Of a DNA stretch of 64,000 nt, positions 49,355 to 59,766 are shown one piece after another. Every line of letters starts with the position of its first letter. The first letter of the stretch is position 1. The notes below the pieces were generated by a model that saw only the letters and a program-made list of their open reading frames with translations, did no database searches and was not told the DNA's origin. Source of the stretch: Glebionis coronaria (lineage: Eukaryota > Streptophyta > Magnoliopsida > Asterales > Asteraceae); NCBI GenBank assembly GCA_025667525.1, contig CM046882.1:212582592-212646591 (forward strand), written 5' to 3'. The position numbers and the translations under genes are program-made.

Positions 49355-50397
49355 TGATGCGAAAAATCTAGTTTTCCCAAAATTAACCTTTACTAGATTA
49401 TGACACGGGCAGTGTACCCTTGTCAGTTGTAAAATAGTATTAGCAAATATCGGGTTCGAACACAGGGACTATTTATAGTTGGAAGTATTAGTTTATAAAA
49501 ACGCGTAACGAGTAACAAGTTGGTTTTAGTCTTAGTGAAGACTTGCTTATAATAACAGTAAAAATATTTAAGATTTCAAATATGAATAAAAGAAACGCTT
49601 GCTTGGACCGTTAATGAATATGCGTTATCTCTTAGGTATGAAAATATCGATAAACTTCTAATGTAAAATCCTAAGTTCCTTTCGAATACCGGATTTCTCC
49701 AATTCCCTAACCATGCAACGATTCCTTTCGAATACCGTTAACACCTCAAGATATTGTGCATAAAGTTCCAAGCTGATGTGTGAGAATTAATTTATAAGCT
49801 TCCTTTCGAATAGCTTACCAACTCCTAAACCGATTTCTCTTAATTTAGTAGCTAGCGTTTGTGTGAATAACTACTTGTAAAAATTGTTGTTAATGACTCC
49901 TTTCGAATATCATTCACTTATAATCAACTAAAGACAGGCCGATTAATTCGTTCCTATTTTAGTAAAAATTACGGATTCCTTTCGAATACCCGTTTTTAGA
50001 TTACCAAACAAGAGTATAAACAATTTTAACAAGATAATTAAGTTATTAACCCAAACGGATCCCCAATTAATCTCAACACATCAATCGAATTTCAAACCCA
50101 AAACCTAACACATAAACATCACATAATCCTAGCAAACGTATTAAGAAATTAGCTACTCATGATCGTAACAAACACAATTAAATATGTAAAAGACATACTT
50201 CAAATTGCAATTAAAATGATAGAAGATTCAATACCAAACTGAGAAATAGGTTCCAATGATCTCCCAAATTAACAAAGTAGAAATTGAAAACAACGATTGT
50301 TCAACAGAAAATTATGATTATGATGATGTGTGATGATAGATGATGCTTCTGTGTATGATGGTAATGCTTGTTGTCTGATCTTCCACTCACTCCTTTG

Positions 50398-50410
50398 TTA
50401 TATATTCCTC
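50398..50410 (-). promoter_or_regulatory. Candidate TATA box in the Athila-2 LTR
   Basis: Minus-strand AATATATAACAAAGG is the best TATA-like sequence in the LTR. The functional copy would be that of the 5' LTR, near 58,634-58,646. Confidence 0.4.
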
Positions 50411-50505
50411 CTGGTAGTTTAAAAAACGTTCAGCCATAATGTCCCACTAACTCTTTGGGCTCCCCCTTAATTAGGAATAAAAACACAATTTCGTAACTGC
50501 ATCTG

Positions 50506-50680
50506 TTGCGCCGCAACTCATGTGTCTTGCGCCGCAACTAGTGATCCGCAAGCACCATGATCTGTAGCCCCTTAAATTGCGCCGCAATAGGTAGGAGTTG
50601 CGCCGCAACTCGGCTTCCGAGGCTGGTACTGATTTGGGTGTCAATCACTTGCGCCGCAGTAGGTAGGAGTTGCGGCGCAA
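50506..50680. repeat. TTGCGCCGCAA palindrome cluster in the LTR
   Basis: Copies lie at 50,506, 50,527, 50,577, 50,598, 50,649 (last base changed) and 50,670 (centre G instead of C). Each is a perfect 5-bp inverted repeat around one base, apart from the copy at 50,649. The right LTR has the same set 8,236 bp further on. The surrounding LTR is AT-rich, so these GC-rich words stand out. Confidence 0.9.
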
Positions 50681-50929
50681 CATTAGACCAATTGATCCCT
50701 GACTTGTTTGCTTAGCTCCTTTTGGTCCCAAATCGCCTCCAATAACTCCAAACATAACTAAAACCTGTTGAGTTCAAGTTTCCTGGTACACAGTGCAATA
50801 AGGCTTGAGGATTGATCCAGCAAAAAGAACAGCAGCAGCACAAGAACCAATAGAACCGCCGCACCAAGGAACACTAGAAGTTTCTCCAAAGCTTGAAACA
50901 AATCAGCATCGTGTTGAATCTTTACAGCA

Positions 50930-51420
50930 ACATGAGCAGATTTGATGAGCCTTTACCAAGTAGCTGCTCGCTCTTGGGCTAGCCAGTCTTTCTGGTGGAA
51001 TAAGCATCACCCTGGGAGACTAGAACCCAGCCCAACTCTTAGAACGTGAATCAATGGTGAGTGGGGGTACCCTGATGATTTTAGGCAAACCATCACAGCC
51101 GTCAACGGATTTGATATGTCTTTACCAGAAGCCGTACCCTTCTGGACTCGCCAATTCTTAGCAATGAAGCATCGGTGAGTTGAACACCCTATAGCTTTAA
51201 GCAAGCTATTACAGCTATCAACGGATTTGATAAAATCTTTACCAAGAGCCGTACCCCCTTGGATTAGCCACTTTTCAGTCTAGGACCATGGCAAGTGAAA
51301 ACCATCCAGTTTTGGGTAACCTGGCAACCATCAACGGATTTGATGTATCACACCAAGAGCCGTACCCTCAAGGTGAATCAACTCTTTCTTGTCGGTAAGA
51401 CATGGTGAGTTGAGAACCTA
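50930..51420. repeat. Degenerate ~115-bp tandem repeats in the LTR
   Basis: Units share ATCAACGGATTTGAT, CTTTACCA, AGCCGTACCC and a GGTGAGTTGA-like end, at 51,100, 51,215 and 51,325 with an older unit near 50,937. The second LTR has the same set at 59,166-59,656. Confidence 0.75.
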
Positions 51421-51530
51421 TAAAACACACTTTACACAAAATATAAGCAATACGGGGTCTATCCATTACGTTTAGGACACAAAACATAACAAATATCGCT
51501 ATGAAAAACTCGTATAAATGAGCGATATCA

Positions 51531-51538
51531 AACCCCCC
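51531..51538 (-). promoter_or_regulatory. Polypurine tract of Athila-2
   Basis: Plus-strand AACCCCCC is GGGGGGTT on the coding strand and directly precedes the 3' LTR. Confidence 0.8.
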
Positions 51539-51622
51539 ATACTTAAGCATTTGCTTGTCCCTAAGCAAATCCGACTCAAACCTACTAACAATTTTACAAA
51601 ACATACAACTTAAGAAAAGCTA

Positions 51623-51626
<4 letters not shown>

Positions 51627-51663
<37 letters not shown>
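51627..51663. repeat. 37-base T run
   Basis: An uninterrupted run of 37 T on the plus strand (A on the element coding strand), about 100 bp before the 3' LTR and 190 bp after the integrase stop. Confidence 0.95.
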
Positions 51664-51670
<7 letters not shown>

Positions 51671-51850
51671 TTAAACACTTATACAAAACCATACTTTTAA
51701 AACTCCTAAGTTACTAAAATAACTAGAATCAGCAAAAATAACCAAAATAAGAGAAATTAAAAGAGAAATGATACAACAAACCGGGGTTTAATCCGGAAGT
51801 GCTCGTTTTTTCCTCGAGTCATGAGCTTGACTCCTCGTTGTGCCGAGAAT

Positions 51851-53005
51851 CTAGAACGGGTAAAACCCATCCTCCATCGTCATACCGTTCTCCTCATCTT
51901 CCTCATGATAAAGTTTGACTCTTTGACCATTAACAATAAATGATCCGCCCTCATCCGTTTCTAGCTCCACATATCCACCCGAAAAGACCCGTCTCACCAA
52001 GTAAGGACCCGTCCACTTTGATCTCAACTTAGGTGCTTTAAATTTGTACTTCGATTGAAACAAAAGCACCTTGTCCCCTTCCTTAAACTCTTTCCGCCTA
52101 ATTTTCAAATCATGGACCATCTTAGTTCTCGCCTTATAAAGAGCGGAATTCTCGTATGCGTTCCATCTTAACTCGTCTAACTCATGGAGTTGTAGAAATC
52201 TGGTTTCGCCACTAGCTAGTAAATCCATGCTACACTCTTTAAGCGCCCAATACGCCTTATGCTCTATCTCCATGGGTAAATGACACGTTTTCCCATATAG
52301 CATCTTGAACGGGGTGGTCCCAATCGGAGTCTTGTAAGCTGTCCTAAATGCCCATAATGCTTCATCCAATTTCTTTGACCATAAAGACGGGTTATTGTTG
52401 ACCGTCTTCTCCAAAATCCGTTTAATCGCCCGATTGGTGTTTTCAACTTGCCCACTTGTTTGAGGGTGGTAGGAAGTCGAAAACCGGTGTTGTACCCCAT
52501 ATTTCTTCAAAACTTTCTCCATTTGGGCGTTTGCAAAATGGGTTCCCCGATCACTTATCAAAGCTTTTGGCATGCCAAACCTACAAAACAAACTTCGTAA
52601 AAAATCAATAACAACGTTAGCATTATTAGTAGGTAGTGCCTTTGCCTCGACCCATTTAGATACATAATCCACCGCCACCAAGATGTAGACATTTTTGTTC
52701 GACGGTTTAAACGGCCCCATGAAATCAATTCCCCAAATATCAAAAACTTCGCACACTTGTATACTTTGTTGCGGCATCTCGTCTCGTTTTGTAACCGTAC
52801 CTTGCCTTTGACACGAATCACATGTCCTCACTAAGGTGTGTGCTTCCTTAAAAATAGTAGGCCAATAGAAACCCGCATCAAACACCTTCTTTCCCGTCAC
52901 GGTTGGACCATAATGCCCTCCCGTTGGACCATGGTGACATTCATCGAGAATTCGCCTTGTATCGGCTCCATAAACACACCTTCTCACCATTCCATCGGCA
53001 CACAT
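51851..53005 (-). CDS. Athila-2 integrase
   Basis: A 384-codon open frame with all integrase landmarks: HHCC zinc-binding domain (H24 or H25, H31, C62, C65), DDE core with D94 (WGIDFMGP), D152 (SDRGTHF) and E188 (SGQVENTN; 35 residues between), and a C-terminal domain with [14 protein letters not shown] and [12 protein letters not shown]. It would normally be the end of one gag-pol polyprotein. Two stop codons at 53,033-53,035 (TAA) and 53,024-53,026 (TAG) separate it from RNase H in the same reading frame, so the ATG at 53,005 is only the first available Met and lies inside the former polyprotein. If expressed at all it would need read-through. No frameshift or catalytic change is visible. 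Confidence 0.88.
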   Translation of the reverse strand: MCADGMVRRCVYGADTRRILDECHHGPTGGHYGPTVTGKKVFDAGFYWPTIFKEAHTLVRTCDSCQRQGTVTKRDEMPQQSIQVCEVFDIWGIDFMGPFKPSNKNVYILVAVDYVSKWVEAKALPTNNANVVIDFLRSLFCRFGMPKALISDRGTHFANAQMEKVLKKYGVQHRFSTSYHPQTSGQVENTNRAIKRILEKTVNNNPSLWSKKLDEALWAFRTAYKTPIGTTPFKMLYGKTCHLPMEIEHKAYWALKECSMDLLASGETRFLQLHELDELRWNAYENSALYKARTKMVHDLKIRRKEFKEGDKVLLFQSKYKFKAPKLRSKWTGPYLVRRVFSGGYVELETDEGGSFIVNGQRVKLYHEEDEENGMTMEDGFYPF

Positions 53006-53032
53006 TCTAAATAGAAACGGCTCCTACCAAAA

Positions 53033-56000
53033 TTAATACTTGGCATCCGAGTATAGCTTTTTCCGTTGTTGATAAGTAAGCAATCTACTAACGACTCCAC
53101 CCGCTAAATAATTGGCTATGTCGGCGTACCAAGGACCCCGTTCACCAACTGCTTTTCCAACAAATGCCAATCTTTCATCCGGAAAGGTGTCTCGAATATC
53201 CTCCTCATTCAAAGCTCCAAGACTCGGATTCTCCAAACGGCTCAAATGATCCGCCGCCACATTTTCTCTACCCCGCTTATCTTGGATCTCCACATCAAAT
53301 TCTTGCAAAAGTAAGATCCACCTAATCAATCTCGGCTTCGCATCTAATTTTGAAAACAGAAACTTCAAGGCCGAGTGATCCGTGAACACTACCGTTTTAC
53401 TCAATACCAAATAAGATCGAAATTTATCGAATGCGAACACAACAGCTAGTAATTCCTTCTCGGTAGTGGTATAATTTTGCTGAGCTTCATTTAATGTCTT
53501 GCTTGCAAAATAAATCGGCCTAAAATGTTTCTCAATCCTTTGACCCAATACCGCCCCTACCGCAAAATTGCTCGCGTCACACATCAACTCAAAGGGTAGA
53601 TCCCAATTTGGCGAGATTAGAATGGGTGTGTTCGTTAATCTTTCCTTCAACAATTCAAATGCCTTCATACAATCCTCCGAAAATTCGAACTTTGTATCCT
53701 TCTCTAACAAACGAGTCATCGGCCTAGTTATCTTTGAAAAATCCTTAATAAACCGCCTATAAAACCCCGCGTGTCCTAGAAAGCTTCTAACTGATTTCTC
53801 GTTCGTTGGAGGTGGTAACTTTGCTATAACTTCAATCTTTGCTCTATCAACCTCAATTCCCGCCTTAGAAATTTTGTGCCCCAATACTATTCCTTCCTTC
53901 ACCATGAAATGGCATTTTTCCCAATTAAGCACCAAATTTGTTTCTTCACACCGTGCTAGCATCTTATCTAAACTTTCTAAACAACCATCAAATGAACTCC
54001 CATAAACCGAAAAATCGTCCATAAAAACCTCCATAGAATTCTCAACCATATTATGAAAAATCGCCATCATACACCTCTGAAATGTTCCCGGTGCATTACA
54101 TAACCCGAATGGCATCCGTCTATAAGCAAAGGTACCGAAAGGACAAGTAAATGTTGTTTTCTCTTGGTCCTCGGGGTCAATTGGAATTTGAAAATAACCC
54201 GAGAAACCATCAAGAAAACAATAAAACTCGTTTTCCGCCAACCTTTCTATCATTTGATCCATAAATGGCAATGGAAAATGATCCTTTCGAGTCGCCTCAT
54301 TTAACCTCCTATAATCGATACAAACCCTCCAGCCCGTCACTGTTCTTGTCGGTACCAATTCGTTCTTTTCATTCAATACCACAGTCATTCCACCTTTCTT
54401 GGGCACACAATGGACCGGACTAACCCAGGGGCTATCTGCTATCGGGTAAATTATACCTGCATCCAAGAGTTTAACAATTTCCTTTTTGACCACATCTTGC
54501 ATATTCGGGTTAAGTCTCCGTTGTCTTTGGACAACGGGTTTTACATTATCTAAAAAGTTGATTTTATGTTTACAAAAATCAGAACTTATACCCGGAATAT
54601 CAGAAATACGCCAAGCGAAAGCCTTTTTATGGCTTTTAAGGACCGTTAGTAATTTAACCTTCTCGTCTTCCAAAAGTGAGGACGAAATAATAATTGGGAG
54701 ACTAGAATTACCATCTAAGAATGCATACTCTAGATGTGCCGGTAATTGCTTAAGTTCCAAATCCTTCGGGGGATCCTCAATAGAAGTTTTGATCCTCTCC
54801 CCGTCGTTAACTACCAACTCCTTCACTTCATTCGAGCTTTCCTCATCATTCGCCTCTTCTTTAACAATGGAATTCAGCATTTCCATTTCCGCCTCTGCTT
54901 CCAAAATGCCTTCCCAATCGAGGTCATAAGCTTCATCTATAACATCAATTCTAAAACAAGATTCATCAGTAGAATATGAATGTTTCATTGCTTGATTCAA
55001 AGAAAATGTTGCCCTTTCATCACCCAAACCCAAAGAAATTTCGGTATCCCGAACCCGGATGATAGCATCCACGGTGTTCAAAAATGGTCTACCCAAAATG
55101 AGAGGAACTTTTTCATCCTCCTCCATTTCAAGAATAACAAAATCCACGGGATATAAAAATTCTCCAACCCGTATGAGCATATTTTCGGCAATACCCAATG
55201 GATATTGATAAGATCGATCGGCCAATCTTATGCTCATACGTGTTGGGGTTAAAACATTTGAAGACAATTTAGTGTAAATAGAGTGGGGCATTAAGTTAAT
55301 GCTTGCCCCTAAATCCGCTAATGCACTAAAAGTAAGTGTATCGTTAAAAGTGCAAGTTAAAAGAAAACTTCCGGGGTCTTCAAGTTTCGGTGGAATAGAT
55401 CTCTTCACAATTGCTGAACATTCGGCATTTAAGAACGCGGTGATTTTCTCCATGTAATCACCTTTCCCGCTCACGAGTTCCTTCATGAATTTTGCATAAT
55501 TTGGCATACCCGCAATAAGATCAACTAAAGGAACATTAATCTTAACAGTTTTCACTAACTCGATGAATTTCCCGTATTGTTCCTTTTTCTTTTCTTTTCG
55601 AAGTCTATGCGGATATGGGATATGTGGCTTGTATGGCCCTTTTGGTTCGATTTCCGGCTCTTTTTCTTTATTATCACCCTTTGGTTCCTTCCCAGGTCTC
55701 GACTCCATTTCTATCTCTTCCTCGTCGTCCGAATCACTATCGATGGGTTCATGGTTCATTTTGAAGTCTCGGATCTCGAGTTGCGGCGCAGCTACAGTAT
55801 CTTGCGGCGCAATTGGTTGGTCAATGACAATTGGGTTCCCCACGGAGTACGAGTTGCGGCGCAAGTCCCTGTTGTTGCGGCGCAAGATGTCTGTTTCAGC
55901 TGAAATTTCCGTTTTGTCTTTGTTCAGCACCATTTTTCGGTCCCCCCCATACTTAGGTCCAGACCTAGTCTCCACAACGTTCACTTGCTCATCACGATTA

Positions 56001-57469
56001 TTTGGTGGTACATACTTCGACCCTTGGTTCGATGATCCTCCGGTGTTGTTTTGATTTTGCCTCGGATTTGGTTGGGTTGAACTTGGCATTTGACCCGTTG
56101 GTCGGTTCGAGAACTTTTCACTTAATCTTTCAAATTTTCGCTCCAAGTCTTGCATGTTAGCTTGGGTGTTCCGTTGGTTTTGCTCCCATTTTGCGGTGAA
56201 TCCTTTCATGGAGTTAGCCATAATATCATTTGCCGCCTTTTGGGAGTAGACAAAATCTTTCATCATTTCCTCAAAATTCTGTTCGGTATGCTCCTCCTTT
56301 TGTTTCGATTGGTTGGGTTGAAATCTCGCCTCATTTCTGTTTCCCTGATTCTTATTTCCATACCCACTATTTCCCCGGTTTTGATACCCATAGTTGGCAT
56401 AGTTAGCCTCCTCAGATTTCGGCTCACAATCATCCGTGTAGTGAGGTCCCCCGCATTTCCCGCAACCGTTCTTCACTAAGTGTACATATTTTTCCAAACG
56501 ACCCATTCGGTTTTTCATTTCATTACCCAAGGCTTTAATCTCGTTCACCACTTCTTTGTTGCTACCACTACTACCTCCTTCTTCAACTTGGTTCACCGTT
56601 CCTCTAACTCTCCTATTCCTATTAACCCGATCCCTAGCAATATGAGCTTGAACTTGGTCTTCCATCATTCGGTGAGCCTCGTTTGGTGACTTGTATAGGA
56701 AACTGCCACCACCCGCCAAATCCAAGTCGTGTTGAGAACGACTATCCAAACTGTAGTAGAAGATATCAATAACTTCATCTTTATCTAACTCGTGCCCATG
56801 GCAGTTCCTTAACAATTCCTTAAGCCTAATCCAAGCACTTGTTATGGTCTCGTTGTCCCATTGTTGAAAAGAACGGATTTGGTTCAATAGCTTCCTGCGC
56901 AAGATGGGTGGAAAAAATCTTGTTACAAAAAGCTCCCTCATTTCTTCCCAAGTTGCAATCGTACCCGGCTCTAATTCATTAAACCACGTTTTCGCCTCTC
57001 CCGTGAGAGACGATGGAAACAAACTTAGCATAACGCTTTCCTCTTGACCCGCTCCATATCGAAACATTCTACATGTCTCTATGAAACTCGCCACATGCTT
57101 GTGCGGGTCGGACTTGAAATGTCCGTCAAAAGTACTATCTTGAATCATCTTTAAGTGATGACCTTTAACGGAAAAGTCATCCCCCAAATCCGGTGCCACA
57201 ATGGCCGACCCATTCGTCTGTGGTACCATCCTATTCCTATCGATCATCGGTATGTCAAAAGGATTGGGTGGGTTTTCTAGTCTAATATCATCGTCTCCGT
57301 TGTCTGACATTTCTTCTTCAAAAACTAGTTCAACTTTATCCTCAGAGGATATGCTTTCACTATAAACTACCGAAGCGGCTGCTCCTAAACCCCGTTTCCT
57401 CAAAAGTTTTTCCGGATCCGAAAGAGGACTTTGCACTTGTTTCCCTTGGGATCTCGTGTACATACACAA
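53033..57469 (-). CDS. Athila-2 gag-protease-reverse transcriptase-RNase H
   Basis: A 1,478-codon open frame. Start MCMYTRSQGKQ lies 98 bases after the primer site. Gag domain at about 95-260 (GEAKTWFNEL), zinc knuckle CGKCGGPHYTDDC at 336-348 (CX2CX3HX4C), coiled-coil-like region about 395-455, a linker with LRRN and APQ repeats (529-564), an acidic stretch (577-590), protease DLGAS at 719-723, reverse transcriptase with CIDYRRLN (1050-1057) and FMDDF (1149-1153), and RNase H with CDASNFAVGAVLGQ, TTTEKELLAV and FTDHSALKFLF. It ends at a TAA right before integrase in the same phase. As a polyprotein it would form particles and copy RNA, but lacks integrase because of the stops. It is the best-preserved coding unit in the window. 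Confidence 0.92.
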   Translation of the reverse strand: MCMYTRSQGKQVQSPLSDPEKLLRKRGLGAAASVVYSESISSEDKVELVFEEEMSDNGDDDIRLENPPNPFDIPMIDRNRMVPQTNGSAIVAPDLGDDFSVKGHHLKMIQDSTFDGHFKSDPHKHVASFIETCRMFRYGAGQEESVMLSLFPSSLTGEAKTWFNELEPGTIATWEEMRELFVTRFFPPILRRKLLNQIRSFQQWDNETITSAWIRLKELLRNCHGHELDKDEVIDIFYYSLDSRSQHDLDLAGGGSFLYKSPNEAHRMMEDQVQAHIARDRVNRNRRVRGTVNQVEEGGSSGSNKEVVNEIKALGNEMKNRMGRLEKYVHLVKNGCGKCGGPHYTDDCEPKSEEANYANYGYQNRGNSGYGNKNQGNRNEARFQPNQSKQKEEHTEQNFEEMMKDFVYSQKAANDIMANSMKGFTAKWEQNQRNTQANMQDLERKFERLSEKFSNRPTGQMPSSTQPNPRQNQNNTGGSSNQGSKYVPPNNRDEQVNVVETRSGPKYGGDRKMVLNKDKTEISAETDILRRNNRDLRRNSYSVGNPIVIDQPIAPQDTVAAPQLEIRDFKMNHEPIDSDSDDEEEIEMESRPGKEPKGDNKEKEPEIEPKGPYKPHIPYPHRLRKEKKKEQYGKFIELVKTVKINVPLVDLIAGMPNYAKFMKELVSGKGDYMEKITAFLNAECSAIVKRSIPPKLEDPGSFLLTCTFNDTLTFSALADLGASINLMPHSIYTKLSSNVLTPTRMSIRLADRSYQYPLGIAENMLIRVGEFLYPVDFVILEMEEDEKVPLILGRPFLNTVDAIIRVRDTEISLGLGDERATFSLNQAMKHSYSTDESCFRIDVIDEAYDLDWEGILEAEAEMEMLNSIVKEEANDEESSNEVKELVVNDGERIKTSIEDPPKDLELKQLPAHLEYAFLDGNSSLPIIISSSLLEDEKVKLLTVLKSHKKAFAWRISDIPGISSDFCKHKINFLDNVKPVVQRQRRLNPNMQDVVKKEIVKLLDAGIIYPIADSPWVSPVHCVPKKGGMTVVLNEKNELVPTRTVTGWRVCIDYRRLNEATRKDHFPLPFMDQMIERLAENEFYCFLDGFSGYFQIPIDPEDQEKTTFTCPFGTFAYRRMPFGLCNAPGTFQRCMMAIFHNMVENSMEVFMDDFSVYGSSFDGCLESLDKMLARCEETNLVLNWEKCHFMVKEGIVLGHKISKAGIEVDRAKIEVIAKLPPPTNEKSVRSFLGHAGFYRRFIKDFSKITRPMTRLLEKDTKFEFSEDCMKAFELLKERLTNTPILISPNWDLPFELMCDASNFAVGAVLGQRIEKHFRPIYFASKTLNEAQQNYTTTEKELLAVVFAFDKFRSYLVLSKTVVFTDHSALKFLFSKLDAKPRLIRWILLLQEFDVEIQDKRGRENVAADHLSRLENPSLGALNEEDIRDTFPDERLAFVGKAVGERGPWYADIANYLAGGVVSRLLTYQQRKKLYSDAKY
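55781..55884 (-). repeat. TTGCGGCGCAA palindromes inside the Athila-2 coding region
   Basis: Four copies within 104 bp, at 55,781 (last base changed), 55,802, 55,854 and 55,874. The coding strand reads TTGCGCCGCAA. Two copies encode LRRN and two, in another phase, encode APQ, so the DNA word rather than one peptide is repeated. The same word is clustered in the LTRs. Confidence 0.9.
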
Positions 57470-57566
57470 TCAATAATCCTGAAAATCACAACACAAACAA
57501 AAATACCCGTGAAAAATATTCAAACAAGTAATCAAACGATAAACTAAAAACTTCAACTAAATCAAG

Positions 57567-57584
57567 TCCCCGGCAGCGGCGCCA
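57567..57584 (-). promoter_or_regulatory. Primer binding site of Athila-2, tRNA-Asp type
   Basis: Plus-strand TCCCCGGCAGCGGCGCCA is TGGCGCCGCTGCCGGGGA on the coding strand, one base away from the tRNA-Asp complement, and lies six bases from the 5' LTR. Confidence 0.9.
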
Positions 57585-57590
57585 AAAACT

Positions 57591-59766
57591 TGATGCGAAA
57601 AATCTAGTTTTCCCAAAATTAACCTTTACTAGATTATGACACGGGCAGTGTACCCTTGTCAGTTGTAAAATAGTATTAGCAAATATCGGGTTCGAACACA
57701 GGGACTATTTATAGTTGGAAGTATTAGTTTATAAAAACGCGTAACGAGTAACAAGTTGGTTTTAGTCTTAGTGAAGACTTGCTTATAATAACAGTAAAAA
57801 TATTTAAGATTTCAAATATGAATAAAAGAAACGCTTGCTTGGACCGTTAATGAATATGCGTTATCTCTTAGGTATGAAAATATCGATAAACTTCTAATGT
57901 AAAATCCTAAGTTCCTTTCGAATACCGGATTTCTCCAATTCCCTAACCATGCAACGATTCCTTTCGAATACCGTTAACACCTCAAGATATTGTGCATAAA
58001 GTTCCAAGCTGATGTGTGAGAATTAATTTATAAGCTTCCTTTCGAATAGCTTACCAACTCCTAAACCGATTTCTCTTAATTTAGTAGCTAGCGTTTGTGT
58101 GAATAACTACTTGTAAAAATTGTTGTTAATGACTCCTTTCGAATATCATTCACTTATAATCAACTAAAGACAGGCCGATTAATTCGTTCCTATTTTAGTA
58201 AAAATTACGGATTCCTTTCGAATACCCGTTTTTAGATTACCAAACAAGAGTATAAACAATTTTAACAAGATAATTAAGTTATTAACCCAAACGGATCCCC
58301 AATTAATCTCAACACATCAATCGAATTTCAAACCCAAAACCTAACACATAAACATCACATAATCCTAGCAAACGTATTAAGAAATTAGCTACTCATGATC
58401 GTAACAAACACAATTAAATATGTAAAAGACATACTTCAAATTGCAATTAAAATGATAGAAGATTCAATACCAAACTGAGAAATAGGTTCCAATGATCTCC
58501 CAAATTAACAAAGTAGAAATTGAAAACAACGATTGTTCAACAGAAAATTATGATTATGATGATGTGTGATGATAGATGATGCTTCTGTGTATGATGGTAA
58601 TGCTTGTTGTCTGATCTTCCACTCACTCCTTTGTTATATATTCCTCCTGGTAGTTTAAAAAACGTTCAGCCATAATGTCCCACTAACTCTTTGGGCTCCC
58701 CCTTAATTAGGAATAAAAACACAATTTCGTAACTGCATCTGTTGCGCCGCAACTCATGTGTCTTGCGCCGCAACTAGTGATCCGCAAGCACCATGATCTG
58801 TAGCCCCTTAAATTGCGCCGCAATAGGTAGGAGTTGCGCCGCAACTCGGCTTCCGAGGCTGGTACTGATTTGGGTGTCAATCACTTGCGCCGCAGTAGGT
58901 AGGAGTTGCGGCGCAACATTAGACCAATTGATCCCTGACTTGTTTGCTTAGCTCCTTTTGGTCCCAAATCGCCTCCAATAACTCCAAACATAACTAAAAC
59001 CTGTTGAGTTCAAGTTTCCTGGTACACAGTGCAATAAGGCTTGAGGATTGATCCAGCAAAAAGAACAGCAGCAGCACAAGAACCAATAGAACCGCCGCAC
59101 CAAGGAACACTAGAAGTTTCTCCAAAGCTTGAAACAAATCAGCATCGTGTTGAATCTTTACAGCAACATGAGCAGATTTGATGAGCCTTTACCAAGTAGC
59201 TGCTCGCTCTTGGGCTAGCCAGTCTTTCTGGTGGAATAAGCATCACCCTGGGAGACTAGAACCCAGCCCAACTCTTAGAACGTGAATCAATGGTGAGTGG
59301 GGGTACCCTGATGATTTTAGGCAAACCATCACAGCCGTCAACGGATTTGATATGTCTTTACCAGAAGCCGTACCCTTCTGGACTCGCCAATTCTTAGCAA
59401 TGAAGCATCGGTGAGTTGAACACCCTATAGCTTTAAGCAAGCTATTACAGCTATCAACGGATTTGATAAAATCTTTACCAAGAGCCGTACCCCCTTGGAT
59501 TAGCCACTTTTCAGTCTAGGACCATGGCAAGTGAAAACCATCCAGTTTTGGGTAACCTGGCAACCATCAACGGATTTGATGTATCACACCAAGAGCCGTA
59601 CCCTCAAGGTGAATCAACTCTTTCTTGTCGGTAAGACATGGTGAGTTGAGAACCTATAAAACACACTTTACACAAAATATAAGCAATACGGGGTCTATCC
59701 ATTACGTTTAGGACACAAAACATAACAAATATCGCTATGAAAAACTCGTATAAATGAGCGATATCA
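57591..59766 (-). repeat. 5' LTR of Athila-2 (right copy)
   Basis: 2,176 bp, offset 8,236 from the left LTR. Equal length and no difference noticed in the parts compared point to recent insertion. It is followed by GGTTT, the second copy of the target duplication. Confidence 0.95.

Larger units (their letters stand above)
49355..51530 (-). repeat. 3' LTR of Athila-2 (left copy)
   Basis: 2,176 bp, TGATGCGAAAAATC to GAGCGATATCA on the plus strand. Holds five TCCTTTCGAATA motifs (49,679-49,990), six TTGCG-S-CGCAA-type palindromes (50,506-50,680) and about four degenerate ~115-bp repeats (50,930-51,420). Confidence 0.95.
49355..59766 (-). mobile_element. Athila-type retrotransposon (Athila-2), nested and young
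   Basis: A 10,412-bp element in minus orientation, inserted in the 3' LTR of the Athila duplicate with target duplication GGTTT (49,350-49,354 and 59,767-59,771). The LTRs are both 2,176 bp and look identical where I compared them, including a shared spurious 65-codon frame. Gag, protease, reverse transcriptase, RNase H and integrase are complete apart from two nearby stops between RNase H and integrase. The primer site is tRNA-Asp type. It is absent from the first copy of the duplication, so it inserted after the duplication. Confidence 0.95.

Noticed and set aside
51007..51204. 65-codon frame in both Athila-2 LTRs as a small gene
   Set aside because: It lies across the degenerate ~115-bp repeats, has no motif, and is present twice only because LTRs are paired.
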